From contig JAPZAS010000029.1 in NCBI GenBank assembly GCA_027460525.1, forward strand, positions 1-64,000: 64,000 nt of DNA. The letters are read 5' to 3'. This document shows, piece by piece, positions 44,453-53,806 of this stretch; position 1 is the stretch's first letter, and each line of letters opens with the position of its first letter. Source of the stretch: Candidatus Methanoperedens sp. (GTDB lineage Archaea; Halobacteriota; Methanosarcinia; Methanosarcinales; Methanoperedenaceae). Under the pieces are notes generated by a model. That model was given only the letters and a program-made list of their open reading frames with translations, did not search any database and was not told the origin of the DNA. Both the position numbers and the translations under genes were made by a program.

Positions 44453-44933
44453 CTACTCGAAATTGATCGGTGATTTGTAACCAATCGACGAATGAAGGCG
44501 TTTTGAATTGTATACCTCCTCAATGAAACGGTCTATATTCTGAAGAGCGTCTTTGAATGTCCCGTATTCGTTCAAATAGACCTCTTCACACTTCAAAGTC
44601 TTTATGAGACTCTCCGCAAGCGTTGTCGTATGGTTTGCAGTCTGACTATTTTTCACGCACAGAAGATTGTCTTCTTTCATGAATCGTCGTACTTTCTTGC
44701 TATTAGCAAGATGTCCCCTGTTTCGGAGTTCTACTGTAATCCCTTCTATAACCATATCCTGGAAACTCGATTGCGATATTCTGAATTTCTTCCCTGAGCG
44801 ATATATCAGAATTATCCTCACAAAAAAGCCTATAAGAACTATGCCGCCACGTGTAGTATCCAGACCTGCTGACATCAAGCAATTCCGTAGCCCTATTGAC
44901 ATAGACAGAATCCAAACAATTTGAAATGGCCAT
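44453..44933 (-). pseudogene. IS3-type transposase OrfB, deleted and frameshifted
   Basis: The N-terminal part (LLDVSRSGYYTWRHSS, then EFPGYGYRR) is in one frame and continues as ITVELRNRGHLANSKKV in another, so a frameshift lies near 44745. The part between LLCVKNS and the C-terminal block is missing. That block (LAESLIKTLKCEEVYL to SIGYKSPINFE) keeps the last catalytic Glu region, but the two catalytic Asp segments are gone. The transposase is inactive. Confidence 0.85.
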
Positions 44934-44938
44934 GAACT

Positions 44939-45250
44939 TTACTCCTCCCTTGATATCTCTTCCTGTACCCTCTTTTCCAAGAAATTCAATGCTTTTTTTA
45001 AAAATTCATTCTCAGCATATAGTTTGCCTACTAGCCTTTCCAGTTCTTGATTCCATGCAGCCTCCTTGTAAGTATTGCCACTGAATGCAGAATCTGGATC
45101 CTTTTGGTATTCCAGTCTCCATCTGGATATCATTGTCGGATGAAGGTTGTTCTCACGACTGAGTTGTGCCAGGTTCTTTCCACTCTCAAGCTCCCGAATT
45201 AGGGAGACCTTGAATTCCCGCGTGTACCTTCTTCTTGTCCTTTTTCCCAT
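44939..45250 (-). CDS. IS3-type transposase OrfA
   Basis: A 103-residue OrfA with a helix-turn-helix (YTREFKVSLIRELESGKN, then ARL-like LSRENNLHPTMISRW) and a C-terminal leucine-zipper-like helix (LVGKLYAENEFLKKALNFLE). It binds the element's ends. It appears intact, but without OrfB it cannot catalyse transposition. It could still act on related ends such as the solo end at 41.5 kb. Confidence 0.9.
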   Translation of the reverse strand: MGKRTRRRYTREFKVSLIRELESGKNLAQLSRENNLHPTMISRWRLEYQKDPDSAFSGNTYKEAAWNQELERLVGKLYAENEFLKKALNFLEKRVQEEISREE

Positions 45251-45311
45251 GTAATTCCCTCATAGTGACCCTAGCTTAACTATCTGTCCACTATGAGGGG
45301 CGCAGTCCATT

Positions 45312-46439
45312 TTAATAGTTAATGCAACTTACTAAATATTCAATTTCTTTTTCAGTCATCATTGGATACAAAGGCAGTGTTACTTCATGCGTCCCAACAA
45401 ATTCGGTTTTTGGGAGTATCTCTTCTTTAAATCCAAACATCTTTCGATAATATGTAAAAAGATGAATCGGTGGATAATGAATACTTGTCTGTATTCCTTT
45501 TTCTTTTAATGTATCAATAAAGGCATTTCTTTCAATATTTTTTGATAACAATATCGGAAAGATATGATTTGATGATTTTACCTTATAATTTCTAAATGGA
45601 ATAGAAATCTCAGATATGCTATTTAATCGAATTCTATATTCATCAACAATTTTTCTTCTTTTCTCATTATTTTCATCTAATTTTTTCAATTGAACCAATC
45701 CAAGTGCAGATGCCATTTCGTTTATCCGATAATTAAAGCCTATATCTATCACATCATAGCTATACGCATGCCCCTTATGCCGATCCCAGGTTAGAGTGGT
45801 CATCCCATGTGACCTCATTATCCGTATTTTCTCAGCCAGTGCTTCATTATTGGTTACGATCATTCCCCCCTCTCCAGTCGCCAGATTTTTATTAGAAAAA
45901 AAACTGAAACATCCTATATCTCCAATCGTCCCACATTTTTTACTTTTATATTCTGCTCCTGGTGCATGAGCTGCATCTTCTATCACTTTCAAGTTATGAT
46001 CGCTTGCGATTTTCATTATCGCATCCATATCGCAGGGGTATCCGCCATAATGGACAATGGTAATAGCCTTTGTTTTTGATGTAATCTTTTCGATGATATC
46101 TTCAGGTGATATATTGAAATCGTCTAAACTTGTTATATCAGCAAAAACGGGCTTTGCTCCACAGTAAAGAACAGAGTTTGCAGTTGCCACGAAGGTTAAA
46201 GAAGGAACAATCACTTCGTCGTTTTCCGCGATTCCTAATACTTTGTGAGCAATATGAAGCGCAGCCGTGCCGTTTGCAACACCAAAAGCGTACTTTACAC
46301 CTAGATACTTTGCAAATTCTTCCTCGAACTGTTGGGTAACAGGACCCATCGAGAGCCATTTGGATCTTAATACCTTCGTAACAGCTCCAATTTCTTCTTC
46401 ATCTAAATCAATATCCGACAAAGGGATTTTCCATTCCAT
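45312..46439 (-). CDS. DegT-family aminotransferase (perosamine-synthase-like)
   Basis: A 375-residue PLP enzyme. Motifs are GVANGTAALHIAHKVLG, VIEDAAHAPGA and SFFSNKNLATGEGG, with the Schiff-base Lys in the last. The N-terminal IPLSDIDLDEEEIGAV and the length fit perosamine synthase and related 4-amino-4-deoxysugar enzymes. Its first base is the last of the nucleotidyltransferase gene upstream, and its stop codon lies at the border of the IS3-type element. It makes an amino sugar nucleotide. Confidence 0.92.
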   Translation of the reverse strand: MEWKIPLSDIDLDEEEIGAVTKVLRSKWLSMGPVTQQFEEEFAKYLGVKYAFGVANGTAALHIAHKVLGIAENDEVIVPSLTFVATANSVLYCGAKPVFADITSLDDFNISPEDIIEKITSKTKAITIVHYGGYPCDMDAIMKIASDHNLKVIEDAAHAPGAEYKSKKCGTIGDIGCFSFFSNKNLATGEGGMIVTNNEALAEKIRIMRSHGMTTLTWDRHKGHAYSYDVIDIGFNYRINEMASALGLVQLKKLDENNEKRRKIVDEYRIRLNSISEISIPFRNYKVKSSNHIFPILLSKNIERNAFIDTLKEKGIQTSIHYPPIHLFTYYRKMFGFKEEILPKTEFVGTHEVTLPLYPMMTEKEIEYLVSCINY

Positions 46440-47170
46440 TATACCACCGATGCTATCCCCAGTTTATTAAATATACTATCTATCTCGTTATTTGCCTTTT
46501 CATAATCGTCTGGTCTGCCTATGTCTAACCAATAACCATCATAAACATAACCCTTCACAGTTTCACCGTTAGAGATCAATTTTTTAATGAGATCTGGAAA
46601 ATCGAGATATGTATTTAGTTTAATATATTCTAATACTCTTGGTTCGAATACATAAACTCCCATGCTTACTAAATAATCGATCGATGGCTTTTCTATATAT
46701 TTTGAGATGGTACTTTCCTCAAGTTCAACAACACCAAAATCGATTTTAACATATCTTTTATTAAGTGCTATCGTTGCAACAGCTCCATTTCTTTTATGGA
46801 AATTGACTAATTCAGAATAATTGAGTGTAGTTAAAACATCGCCGTTCATCATCAAGAATGTTTCTTTTAACTCATTCTTTATTAGCCCTAAACCTCCAAC
46901 TGTACCTAAAGGTATATCCTCTCTTGAATATTTAATTTTAACACCATATTTACTTCCATCCCCCAAAAATGCCATGATCAATTCCGATAGGTGTCCGACA
47001 GCCATTATAATTTCATTAATACCACAAGATTTTAATTGCCGAATAACAATCTCAATAATTGGTTTATCGTCAATTGGCATCAAAGGCTTTGGAAAAACCG
47101 TTGTGAATGGTTTTAATCTTGTCCCTTTTCCACCAGCAAGTATTACTGCTTTCATTTCTTCTTTATTCAT
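46439..47170 (-). CDS. Sugar-phosphate nucleotidyltransferase
   Basis: A 243-residue enzyme with the N-terminal signature MKAVILAGGKGTRLKPFT and FPKPLMPIDDKPIIE, which binds the nucleotide and Mg. A central GDVLTTLNYSELV carries the catalytic Asp. It activates a sugar-1-phosphate as NDP-sugar. I chose the ATG at 47170, overlapping the upstream epimerase gene by eight bases. It lacks the left-handed helix domain of bifunctional forms. Confidence 0.9.
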   Translation of the reverse strand: MNKEEMKAVILAGGKGTRLKPFTTVFPKPLMPIDDKPIIEIVIRQLKSCGINEIIMAVGHLSELIMAFLGDGSKYGVKIKYSREDIPLGTVGGLGLIKNELKETFLMMNGDVLTTLNYSELVNFHKRNGAVATIALNKRYVKIDFGVVELEESTISKYIEKPSIDYLVSMGVYVFEPRVLEYIKLNTYLDFPDLIKKLISNGETVKGYVYDGYWLDIGRPDDYEKANNEIDSIFNKLGIASVV

Positions 47171-48155
47171 AAATATCACTTACATTATTTTTATACCAAT
47201 TCCAGGTCAATTGGATTCCCAAGTTAATGGGTATCCTGGGTCGGAACTGTGTAAGTTTTATTAGTTTTTCGGTGTTGGGACATCGACGTCTAGTCGACCC
47301 TTCCTGAACATCCATATATCTTATCTTCAAAGTTGGGTTGATCAACTCTATAATTTTTCTTGCTAATATATCAATTGTTACTTCATTTTCACTGTTGCCG
47401 ACATTAACGATATGTCCTGTAGAGTCCTTGGATTCAGCAAGTTTAATTGTGGCCTGAACCGCATCGTCGATATAGCAGAAGGCCCTGGAATGATTTGGTG
47501 AATATATTTCAAGACAATCCTTTGCATTATATGCTCGAATCATTAACTCAGGAATAACATGGGCAAAGCCCATTCTAGGACCATAAACATTATGATAGCG
47601 AACTATGGTTATTGGGATATTATATTTTTTATAATAGGAAAAGCATACACTTTCTCCTATTATCTTACTTAGACCATATGTTGTTCTGGGAGAGGTTATA
47701 TCTTCAACAGTGAGATTTACAGTCTCGTCAGTAGGAACAGAAACTCCATAGTGTTTCATAGTACCTGCATAAACTTCACTCGTTGAAGAAAATAAAATTT
47801 TTTTGAGATGCTTGTGATTATTCTTAACCCACTCAAAAAGGTTAAGTGTTGAAACAATATTAACATGAAGAACCTTATCTGGGTTATTAATGACATTTTT
47901 TACCCCAATTACAGCAGCTAAGTGATAAATAAAATCATAGTCCAAATCTAAACGGGAAAATGACTGGAGGTCTGTAAGGTCTGCATGTATAAATTCAATT
48001 TGAGAATTATTAATAAATGCCTCAAAATCTGAATCCATTCTACCTCTTGAGAGATTATCCACAACATGAATTTCATTTTTTCCTTGTTGAATAAGTTCTT
48101 TAATCAAATGATATCCAATAAATCCAGCCCCTCCAGTAACCAGTATCTTACTCAT
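47163..48155 (-). CDS. NAD-dependent epimerase/dehydratase (extended SDR)
   Basis: A 330-residue extended short-chain dehydrogenase. The N-terminal GGAGFIGYHLIKELI binds NAD. The catalytic YxxxK is YGLSK, with FSSTSEVYAG before it, and the YHNVYGPRMGF segment is typical of UDP-sugar epimerases and dehydratases. It overlaps the dehydrogenase gene upstream by eight bases and the nucleotidyltransferase gene downstream. The exact sugar cannot be told. Confidence 0.92.
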   Translation of the reverse strand: MSKILVTGGAGFIGYHLIKELIQQGKNEIHVVDNLSRGRMDSDFEAFINNSQIEFIHADLTDLQSFSRLDLDYDFIYHLAAVIGVKNVINNPDKVLHVNIVSTLNLFEWVKNNHKHLKKILFSSTSEVYAGTMKHYGVSVPTDETVNLTVEDITSPRTTYGLSKIIGESVCFSYYKKYNIPITIVRYHNVYGPRMGFAHVIPELMIRAYNAKDCLEIYSPNHSRAFCYIDDAVQATIKLAESKDSTGHIVNVGNSENEVTIDILARKIIELINPTLKIRYMDVQEGSTRRRCPNTEKLIKLTQFRPRIPINLGIQLTWNWYKNNVSDIYE

Positions 48156-49734
48156 ATTTATTACCTTTTATTATATTCCAATGTCCTTTACCGACACCAA
48201 CCAGTTTAAAACCGAGTTGCCTCAATTGTTCTCCTTTTTCATCATCTACCAGATCATTACAATCCAGTATGAGCCCATTTGGTTTGAGAATATCTTTAAA
48301 ATCATTTGGTGTTAAATTAAAGTATTCTTCATGCTTTACCGCCAATATTATCGCATCCATCTCTTTATTTTTCATACGATCTAAAATCTTTTCCACTTTC
48401 AAATCAATTTCTGGCCAATAACTTACAATTGGATCATGTAAAAATATAAATGCTCCAGACTTCACACACTCTTTGTAGAAAATTTCACTGGGAGAATTAC
48501 GTGTATCGGCCACATCAGCTAAATATGAGACCCCCATCAACAACAATTTTTTATCCCTGATATCACCCATGTTTTTTCTTAACAAAGAAAATGAGTGATA
48601 AGTCATTAAATCATTGATATGTACGGCCTCAACAGACATATTTAACTCTCTGGACAGTCCGAATATATTAAAAATAGACCAGTTAGCGAACAGAGGATCT
48701 TTTGATAAGCAATATCCACCAACACCAAAGCCTGGAAGCATTATGTTATTGTGAGTATTCCTTTTTTTTATGGCCTGAATTACTTCGAAAAGGTTTACTC
48801 CAACTGATTCAGCTAATTCAGTCCATTCTTGAATAAATGCTATGTTAGTTGCTCGATAACTATTTTCCAGCAGTTTTCCAAGTTCAGAAGCTGTCGGAGA
48901 TGATAATTCAGTTAAAGGATAATTATTAGTGTCGATGAAGCTTTCAAGAAATTCTCTCACTTTTTTCTTGGAAATTTCATTTACTCCAGAATAGACTCGA
49001 TAAAAGGAGATGATACTTTGCAAATAATTTTTTCCGGGCATTACTCTTTCATAAGAATGAGCTAGTTTTATAGAGGTATTCAATAAATTCCTGTTATTAA
49101 ATTCCAATTCTATGACAGGCAGTATAATCCTTTCACAGGTTCCTATAGGAACTGTTGTTTCAATAATAATCAAACAGGATGGTTTCATCCTCTGTGCTAT
49201 TGTACGCATAGCTTCTTTAAAATTTTCAAGTTCTACAATTGGTTCTCTTACATCTCCAGGACTCTTTTTCCTAACATCCAGGTTGATATCTACAACTATT
49301 ATGTCAGCTACTTCGTAAGCATAAGAATTTGTAGTTGCCATGATGTTTCCATTTTCAAAAGTTCTATCAAAAACCTCTTTCAAGTTTTCATCCGATGAGA
49401 CTATCGGGAGTGATCCCGCATTAATTCTACCCACTTTCCAATAATTTTCAGGGGTTGGTAGATCTACGCCGATTACTGCATATTTAGGGTTTCCCTGCTT
49501 ATTTTTTGCAGAAGAAACTGCAGTTAACATGGCAGACCCGACAAAACCTAATCCTTGAATTATTACATTTTTTTCACAGTTATTTTTCTTAATAAAATTG
49601 TCTATTTCATCTTTTAAAGAATTTACGTGTAAATCAAATGTATAAATATCACCTAACGGTGATTTAGAAATAAATGTCTTAATTTTGTTGGCTTCATAAG
49701 ATTGCTCATTTTTGTGATAATTTTCTTCTTTCAT
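48148..49734 (-). CDS. Nucleotide-sugar dehydrogenase (UDP-glucose/GDP-mannose type), long form
   Basis: A 528-residue enzyme, about 80-100 longer than usual. An N-terminal extension of about 50 residues precedes the NAD site (IIQGLGFVGSAMLTAVSSA). The catalytic Cys is in GFGVGGYCLSKDPLF, and the C-terminal domain has YLADVADTRNSPSEI. It oxidises a hexose nucleotide to the uronate. It differs from the WecC-like remnant at 39.5 kb and may have replaced it. The intergenic stretch 49735-49833 shows nothing. Confidence 0.9.
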   Translation of the reverse strand: MKEENYHKNEQSYEANKIKTFISKSPLGDIYTFDLHVNSLKDEIDNFIKKNNCEKNVIIQGLGFVGSAMLTAVSSAKNKQGNPKYAVIGVDLPTPENYWKVGRINAGSLPIVSSDENLKEVFDRTFENGNIMATTNSYAYEVADIIVVDINLDVRKKSPGDVREPIVELENFKEAMRTIAQRMKPSCLIIIETTVPIGTCERIILPVIELEFNNRNLLNTSIKLAHSYERVMPGKNYLQSIISFYRVYSGVNEISKKKVREFLESFIDTNNYPLTELSSPTASELGKLLENSYRATNIAFIQEWTELAESVGVNLFEVIQAIKKRNTHNNIMLPGFGVGGYCLSKDPLFANWSIFNIFGLSRELNMSVEAVHINDLMTYHSFSLLRKNMGDIRDKKLLLMGVSYLADVADTRNSPSEIFYKECVKSGAFIFLHDPIVSYWPEIDLKVEKILDRMKNKEMDAIILAVKHEEYFNLTPNDFKDILKPNGLILDCNDLVDDEKGEQLRQLGFKLVGVGKGHWNIIKGNKYE

Positions 49735-49833
49735 TTTATTATCTCTTTTTATTTTGGTTAAACACCATTACTTGTTGGTTTTTTATCATTTCAGTCTCAA
49801 CTATTTTTACATAAATTTTCTATTATATATCGT

Positions 49834-50982
49834 CTAATGTTGCATAACTTTTGTTTTTGCTTTAGCTATTATTTCCCTATAAATCTCAACGGTTCTTTCT
49901 GCGATTTTATTCCAATCATATTGTTTTGCTTTTTCCTTTGCAGCATTTCCCATCTCTTCTCTTAATTTGTCATTCTTTAATAATGTTATTATTTTATTAG
50001 CCAAATCTTCAATATTTTCTGATTCAAATATAAAACCTGTCTTTCCGTTATCAACAATTCCAGGATTGGACATATCAGATGCAATTACAGGTACCCCTGA
50101 TGCAGCAGCGTCAAATAGCGCAAATGGCTGGCAGTCCCATCGGGATGGTACAACAACAAGTTTGCAAGCCTTAAATTTTTGGTACTTTTCCATTTCCGAA
50201 ATAAAACCCAAAAACTTTACGTTATTTTCTAAATTTAACTTCCGGGCAAGAGCCTTAAGATTTTTCGCCTGAGAACCAGATCCTACGATATATAGCTTGA
50301 TGCCTGGTATTAATTTAATAACAGTGTAAAGTGAGTTAATTAATATATCCACGCCCTTAATTTTTTCTAATCTACCAATATATAAAATATCAAAATTAGA
50401 TTCTCCTTTATATTTATGCATATCTTCTATTTTATCATAATCAATACCAACTGGATTAATATATATATTAGAATTTGTATTCTTACAAATTAAATCTCGG
50501 ATAGATGGTGCTTCTACAATGATATTTGGAATGCGAGAAATAACATACTTTTCTATTGGTTGGTTAAAAAATGTCCCAATACGATAACCAATATTTGTAT
50601 TATATTCAGCTTCTTTTGATATAATTCCAAGGATGGTCAATAGAACTGGATATCTACCTTTTAAGAGAACCGCTACAAGCGAATAAGGCGGTAGGGTTCC
50701 TTGGGCAGCATGAACAATATCTGGATCTAATTTTAGAACTTTGTGTTTCAAAATCAGAGTTGTAAAAGGAATAAAAAAGGGAACACGAAGGACTTTAGGA
50801 ATTTTAACTATATGAATGTTCAGATTTCCTCTTCTGAACTGTTTTCCTTCTTCACCAATCGTTATTACATGCAAATCAACATCTTTGATGCATGACAAAT
50901 GATACGCTAATCGATCGATATATACCGCAGGGCCTCCCCACATTTTGTGTAGAGGGTATTGACATAACATTGCCACTTTCAT
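49834..50982 (-). CDS. Family-4 glycosyltransferase
   Basis: A GT-B fold enzyme of about 382 residues. The acceptor half begins MKVAMLCQYPLHKMWGGPAV. The donor half has ILYIGRLEKIKGVDILINSL and the EX7E-like region around PFALFDAAASGVPVIASD. It adds a sugar from a nucleotide donor with retention. There is no signal or membrane segment. It lies three bases from the large membrane protein gene, in the same operon. Confidence 0.92.
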   Translation of the reverse strand: MKVAMLCQYPLHKMWGGPAVYIDRLAYHLSCIKDVDLHVITIGEEGKQFRRGNLNIHIVKIPKVLRVPFFIPFTTLILKHKVLKLDPDIVHAAQGTLPPYSLVAVLLKGRYPVLLTILGIISKEAEYNTNIGYRIGTFFNQPIEKYVISRIPNIIVEAPSIRDLICKNTNSNIYINPVGIDYDKIEDMHKYKGESNFDILYIGRLEKIKGVDILINSLYTVIKLIPGIKLYIVGSGSQAKNLKALARKLNLENNVKFLGFISEMEKYQKFKACKLVVVPSRWDCQPFALFDAAASGVPVIASDMSNPGIVDNGKTGFIFESENIEDLANKIITLLKNDKLREEMGNAAKEKAKQYDWNKIAERTVEIYREIIAKAKTKVMQH

Positions 50983-50987
50983 CAAAT

Positions 50988-52892
50988 TTACATCCTATTT
51001 TTTATTGCTCTAACTGTGCCACTATCATAGATTATATTATATTCCGATCCTTCAATAAATGACAGGAATTGGAATCTATCCATCCTAAATTCTTGCGTAA
51101 AACCTTGCGAAGATATCAAGACAGTGTTATCCATCACCTCCTTCCGCAATATCAATATTCCTTCAAGAGGTTGTCTTCCTAAAAATATGTCTCCAGCATC
51201 TTGAGCGGTGAAGGTACTATTTTTATATTGGTAAGGCCACATCACATATGAATCAACATAGATATTATTTTTATTGGATTCTTCAGATACTGAAAGTTGA
51301 TATATCCGCTCTGCGGCATACCTTTCCGAATCTAACAGTACCATTCGTGGCTTACTATCCCATGGAGTTATTGAAATAACGTTGGATATTCCACTCGAGA
51401 TCATAACGATGGCAAAAATCATAGTCAGTGTAAAAATTGCCACTAATTTTCTATGTTCTTTCGTTGAATTAGTGATTACTAATAGTCCAATTCCAACCAA
51501 AAACGCCGAGATTATCTCCATAAAAGAAATCCACCTCCCTGGAAGAGCTTCATAAAACTTGAATAATTGGATACCGGAAACAAAGAATACGAAGCAGGCA
51601 CATAAAATGCCATAATGGATTTGTGGTAGTTGCCTGGTATAATTTCTGCGGAATATTGCTAAAAAACCTATTATCATAAAAAATAAAAAAATAAGTATTG
51701 GAAGAGAACGCCATATTGATTCTAAAACATCATTTTTAATTGCCATTGAAGGGGCGACATCTATTGCTAATGATCGATCAACTTTGAAGGCACTTACCAT
51801 AGAACTGGCTATATGATAGTCTAAAAAACCTGATATAGACCTCCAGTATCCAAGAAGCATGGTAATAAATATGGCAGTCAATGGAATACTAGTAACCTGA
51901 GTTGATTTCGCTGAACCCCCTAAAATCTCGTACATTAGGTAAGATACTATTATGGTTAGTCCCAACAATATTCCCACGGTTGTGGACGGAACAGGATGCG
52001 TTAAAATAACTATAATCATTAATAGTAAAATGAATACTTTGTAAGTGATTTCTTTTCCCTTTTCACGTGATGACCATAAGAAGAAGATAAACATTGACAA
52101 TAACCCTAACCCTAGGGTCATTGCAGTTATCCACCACCCCAATGTGATTTGTGAAGCGCTAACCCCTAGAACTAAAACTGATAATAACCCTATTTTCTCA
52201 TTAAAAAGCTTTCTTCCAATTAAAAATAGAAAGGTTAGACTGAGTACTGCTATAATACTTATGAAGAAAAAGGAGTTTTTAACATTTAATCCTGTAAGTT
52301 GTGATAGTAAAGCTGCGACGATATGTGTCATAGGATATGATTCATAAGACGTATTAATTGGTATATGTCCTTGCAATAGCAATTGTTCTATAAAATTAAC
52401 ATGATAAAGTGAATCCACTCCTGCTTGAAGGGGGAATAGAAAATAAGGATATGCCCTGAGGAGTATTCCCACCATAAGGAGTTTAACCAATATAAAGGCT
52501 GAATAAGCTCTATTGTTGTTATAAAATATTTCAACTGCCAAAATGCTTGAAATGATAGATGCTATTAACAATAAAATAAAAGGCTGAGGCTGAACGCTTC
52601 GTGACCATATGATAAAACTTAGAATTAAAAATCCAAAAAAAAGGATGTTAAGTAGGAACAAAATTGATTTAATCTCTTTCATATTTGTGGAAAAGTCAAG
52701 TGGACTTAGAGTTGAAAGATTTTCTCGGCACAACAGATAGACAATACAAGCTAAAAACACCGTTAAAGACATTTCTTGCAATATAAATGATTTTAATATA
52801 CTCGTGGAATAAACTAAGAGAATAATAGCTCCCACTGCCCCTATGGTACCGAGTTTTTTATCAACATCTGTACTAACGCCAGATACCTTCAC
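50988..52892 (-). CDS. GT-C-type integral membrane protein (glycosyltransferase-like)
   Basis: A 634-residue protein with about 12-14 membrane segments and a C-terminal outer domain of about 110 residues. The first large loop (GVDSLYHVNFIEQLLLQ, then MTHIVAALLSQLTGL) has the Asp and His arrangement of GT-C glycosyltransferases, which use lipid-linked sugars outside the membrane. It may therefore transfer or polymerise the exported units. No polymerase family can be named firmly. Confidence 0.8.
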   Translation of the reverse strand: MKVSGVSTDVDKKLGTIGAVGAIILLVYSTSILKSFILQEMSLTVFLACIVYLLCRENLSTLSPLDFSTNMKEIKSILFLLNILFFGFLILSFIIWSRSVQPQPFILLLIASIISSILAVEIFYNNNRAYSAFILVKLLMVGILLRAYPYFLFPLQAGVDSLYHVNFIEQLLLQGHIPINTSYESYPMTHIVAALLSQLTGLNVKNSFFFISIIAVLSLTFLFLIGRKLFNEKIGLLSVLVLGVSASQITLGWWITAMTLGLGLLSMFIFFLWSSREKGKEITYKVFILLLMIIVILTHPVPSTTVGILLGLTIIVSYLMYEILGGSAKSTQVTSIPLTAIFITMLLGYWRSISGFLDYHIASSMVSAFKVDRSLAIDVAPSMAIKNDVLESIWRSLPILIFLFFMIIGFLAIFRRNYTRQLPQIHYGILCACFVFFVSGIQLFKFYEALPGRWISFMEIISAFLVGIGLLVITNSTKEHRKLVAIFTLTMIFAIVMISSGISNVISITPWDSKPRMVLLDSERYAAERIYQLSVSEESNKNNIYVDSYVMWPYQYKNSTFTAQDAGDIFLGRQPLEGILILRKEVMDNTVLISSQGFTQEFRMDRFQFLSFIEGSEYNIIYDSGTVRAIKNRM

Positions 52893-52897
52893 TCTCT

Positions 52898-53806
52898 CTA
52901 AACCCCCTCTTTTTGCGATTGCGGGGATAGCATTTTTGAAGTATAATACTTAATTATAAGATCAGCAAAGTGAAACAAAAAAGATGGAACCATGTAAAAT
53001 GATTTGATTCCAAAGTTTCTTATTATAAAAATAATATGGTTTCTAACCATGTAATAATTCGTGAGGTATGCTGAAGAAAGTCTAACTCCGCCAAGCTCTG
53101 CTTTATAATGATATACCACTGCCTTTGGCTGGAAGTACAATTTAAATCCTATTTTTCTTATCCTGAAATTAAGATCTACTTCTTCGCATGTGTAATTTCC
53201 CTTGTATGCATTCTCCTCATATCCACCTACTTTTTGGAGCGCATCTTTAAGATATAATGAACATGCATGAACGTCTGGAACTTCCTGAATTTTATCTGTA
53301 GAAATATCAAAATTGCGATACATCAACCCTGTTTTCTTATCAAATATACATGCATAGTTATTCTTGGTCATTTTATAATCGAGACTTAATGGTCCTTTGG
53401 TAAATCGGTCTTTATTCTTTAGTAGAAGTTTAGGAGCAATAGCACCAACATTCTCCCCACTATTAACAAGCTCTTCGAATGTATCCACCAATATTTTCAA
53501 GCAATCCTTTTCCACAACAAGGTCGTCCTCAATAAAAAATATAATTTTGCCCAAGGATAGTGATATTGCCACATTTCTATTAGCAGGAAGTCCGAAACGT
53601 GAAAAATTCTTGTTATAACGAATTCTCGGATTTATTTCGGTATACTGTTGTGAAATTGCCAATGTATCGTCAGAAGATGCATCATCGGAAATAATAAGCT
53701 CCCAATTCGGGTATGATTGTGCTAAAATTGAATCTATGCATTGGGGCAATAGGTTTGCCCGGTTGTAAGTAGGAAGAAGGATAGATACAAGTTCATTTTT
53801 GTTCAT
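52898..53806 (-). CDS. Family-2 glycosyltransferase
   Basis: A 302-residue GT-A enzyme. The opening VSILLPTYNRANLLPQCIDS and ELIISDDASSDDT bind the nucleotide, and the metal-binding acidic motif is FIEDDLVV. A C-terminal amphipathic stretch (LTNYYMVRNHIIFIIRNFG) may associate with the membrane. It overlaps the upstream kinase-like gene by four bases. Confidence 0.92.
   Translation of the reverse strand: MNKNELVSILLPTYNRANLLPQCIDSILAQSYPNWELIISDDASSDDTLAISQQYTEINPRIRYNKNFSRFGLPANRNVAISLSLGKIIFFIEDDLVVEKDCLKILVDTFEELVNSGENVGAIAPKLLLKNKDRFTKGPLSLDYKMTKNNYACIFDKKTGLMYRNFDISTDKIQEVPDVHACSLYLKDALQKVGGYEENAYKGNYTCEEVDLNFRIRKIGFKLYFQPKAVVYHYKAELGGVRLSSAYLTNYYMVRNHIIFIIRNFGIKSFYMVPSFLFHFADLIIKYYTSKMLSPQSQKEGV

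Larger units (their letters stand above)
44397..45309 (-). mobile_element. IS3-family element with internal deletion
   Basis: Imperfect terminal inverted repeats of about 36 bases: TAGACCGCACCCCTTTAAGT at the left (44397 inward) and TGGACTGCGCCCCTCATAGT at the right (45309 inward), both continuing to AGTTAAGCT. The flanks show a possible three-base target duplication (ttt). It encodes an intact OrfA and a broken OrfB. At about 0.9 kb it is shorter than a full IS3 element because the catalytic core of OrfB is missing. It probably cannot move alone. It lies between the second aminotransferase and a methyltransferase gene. Confidence 0.85.
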
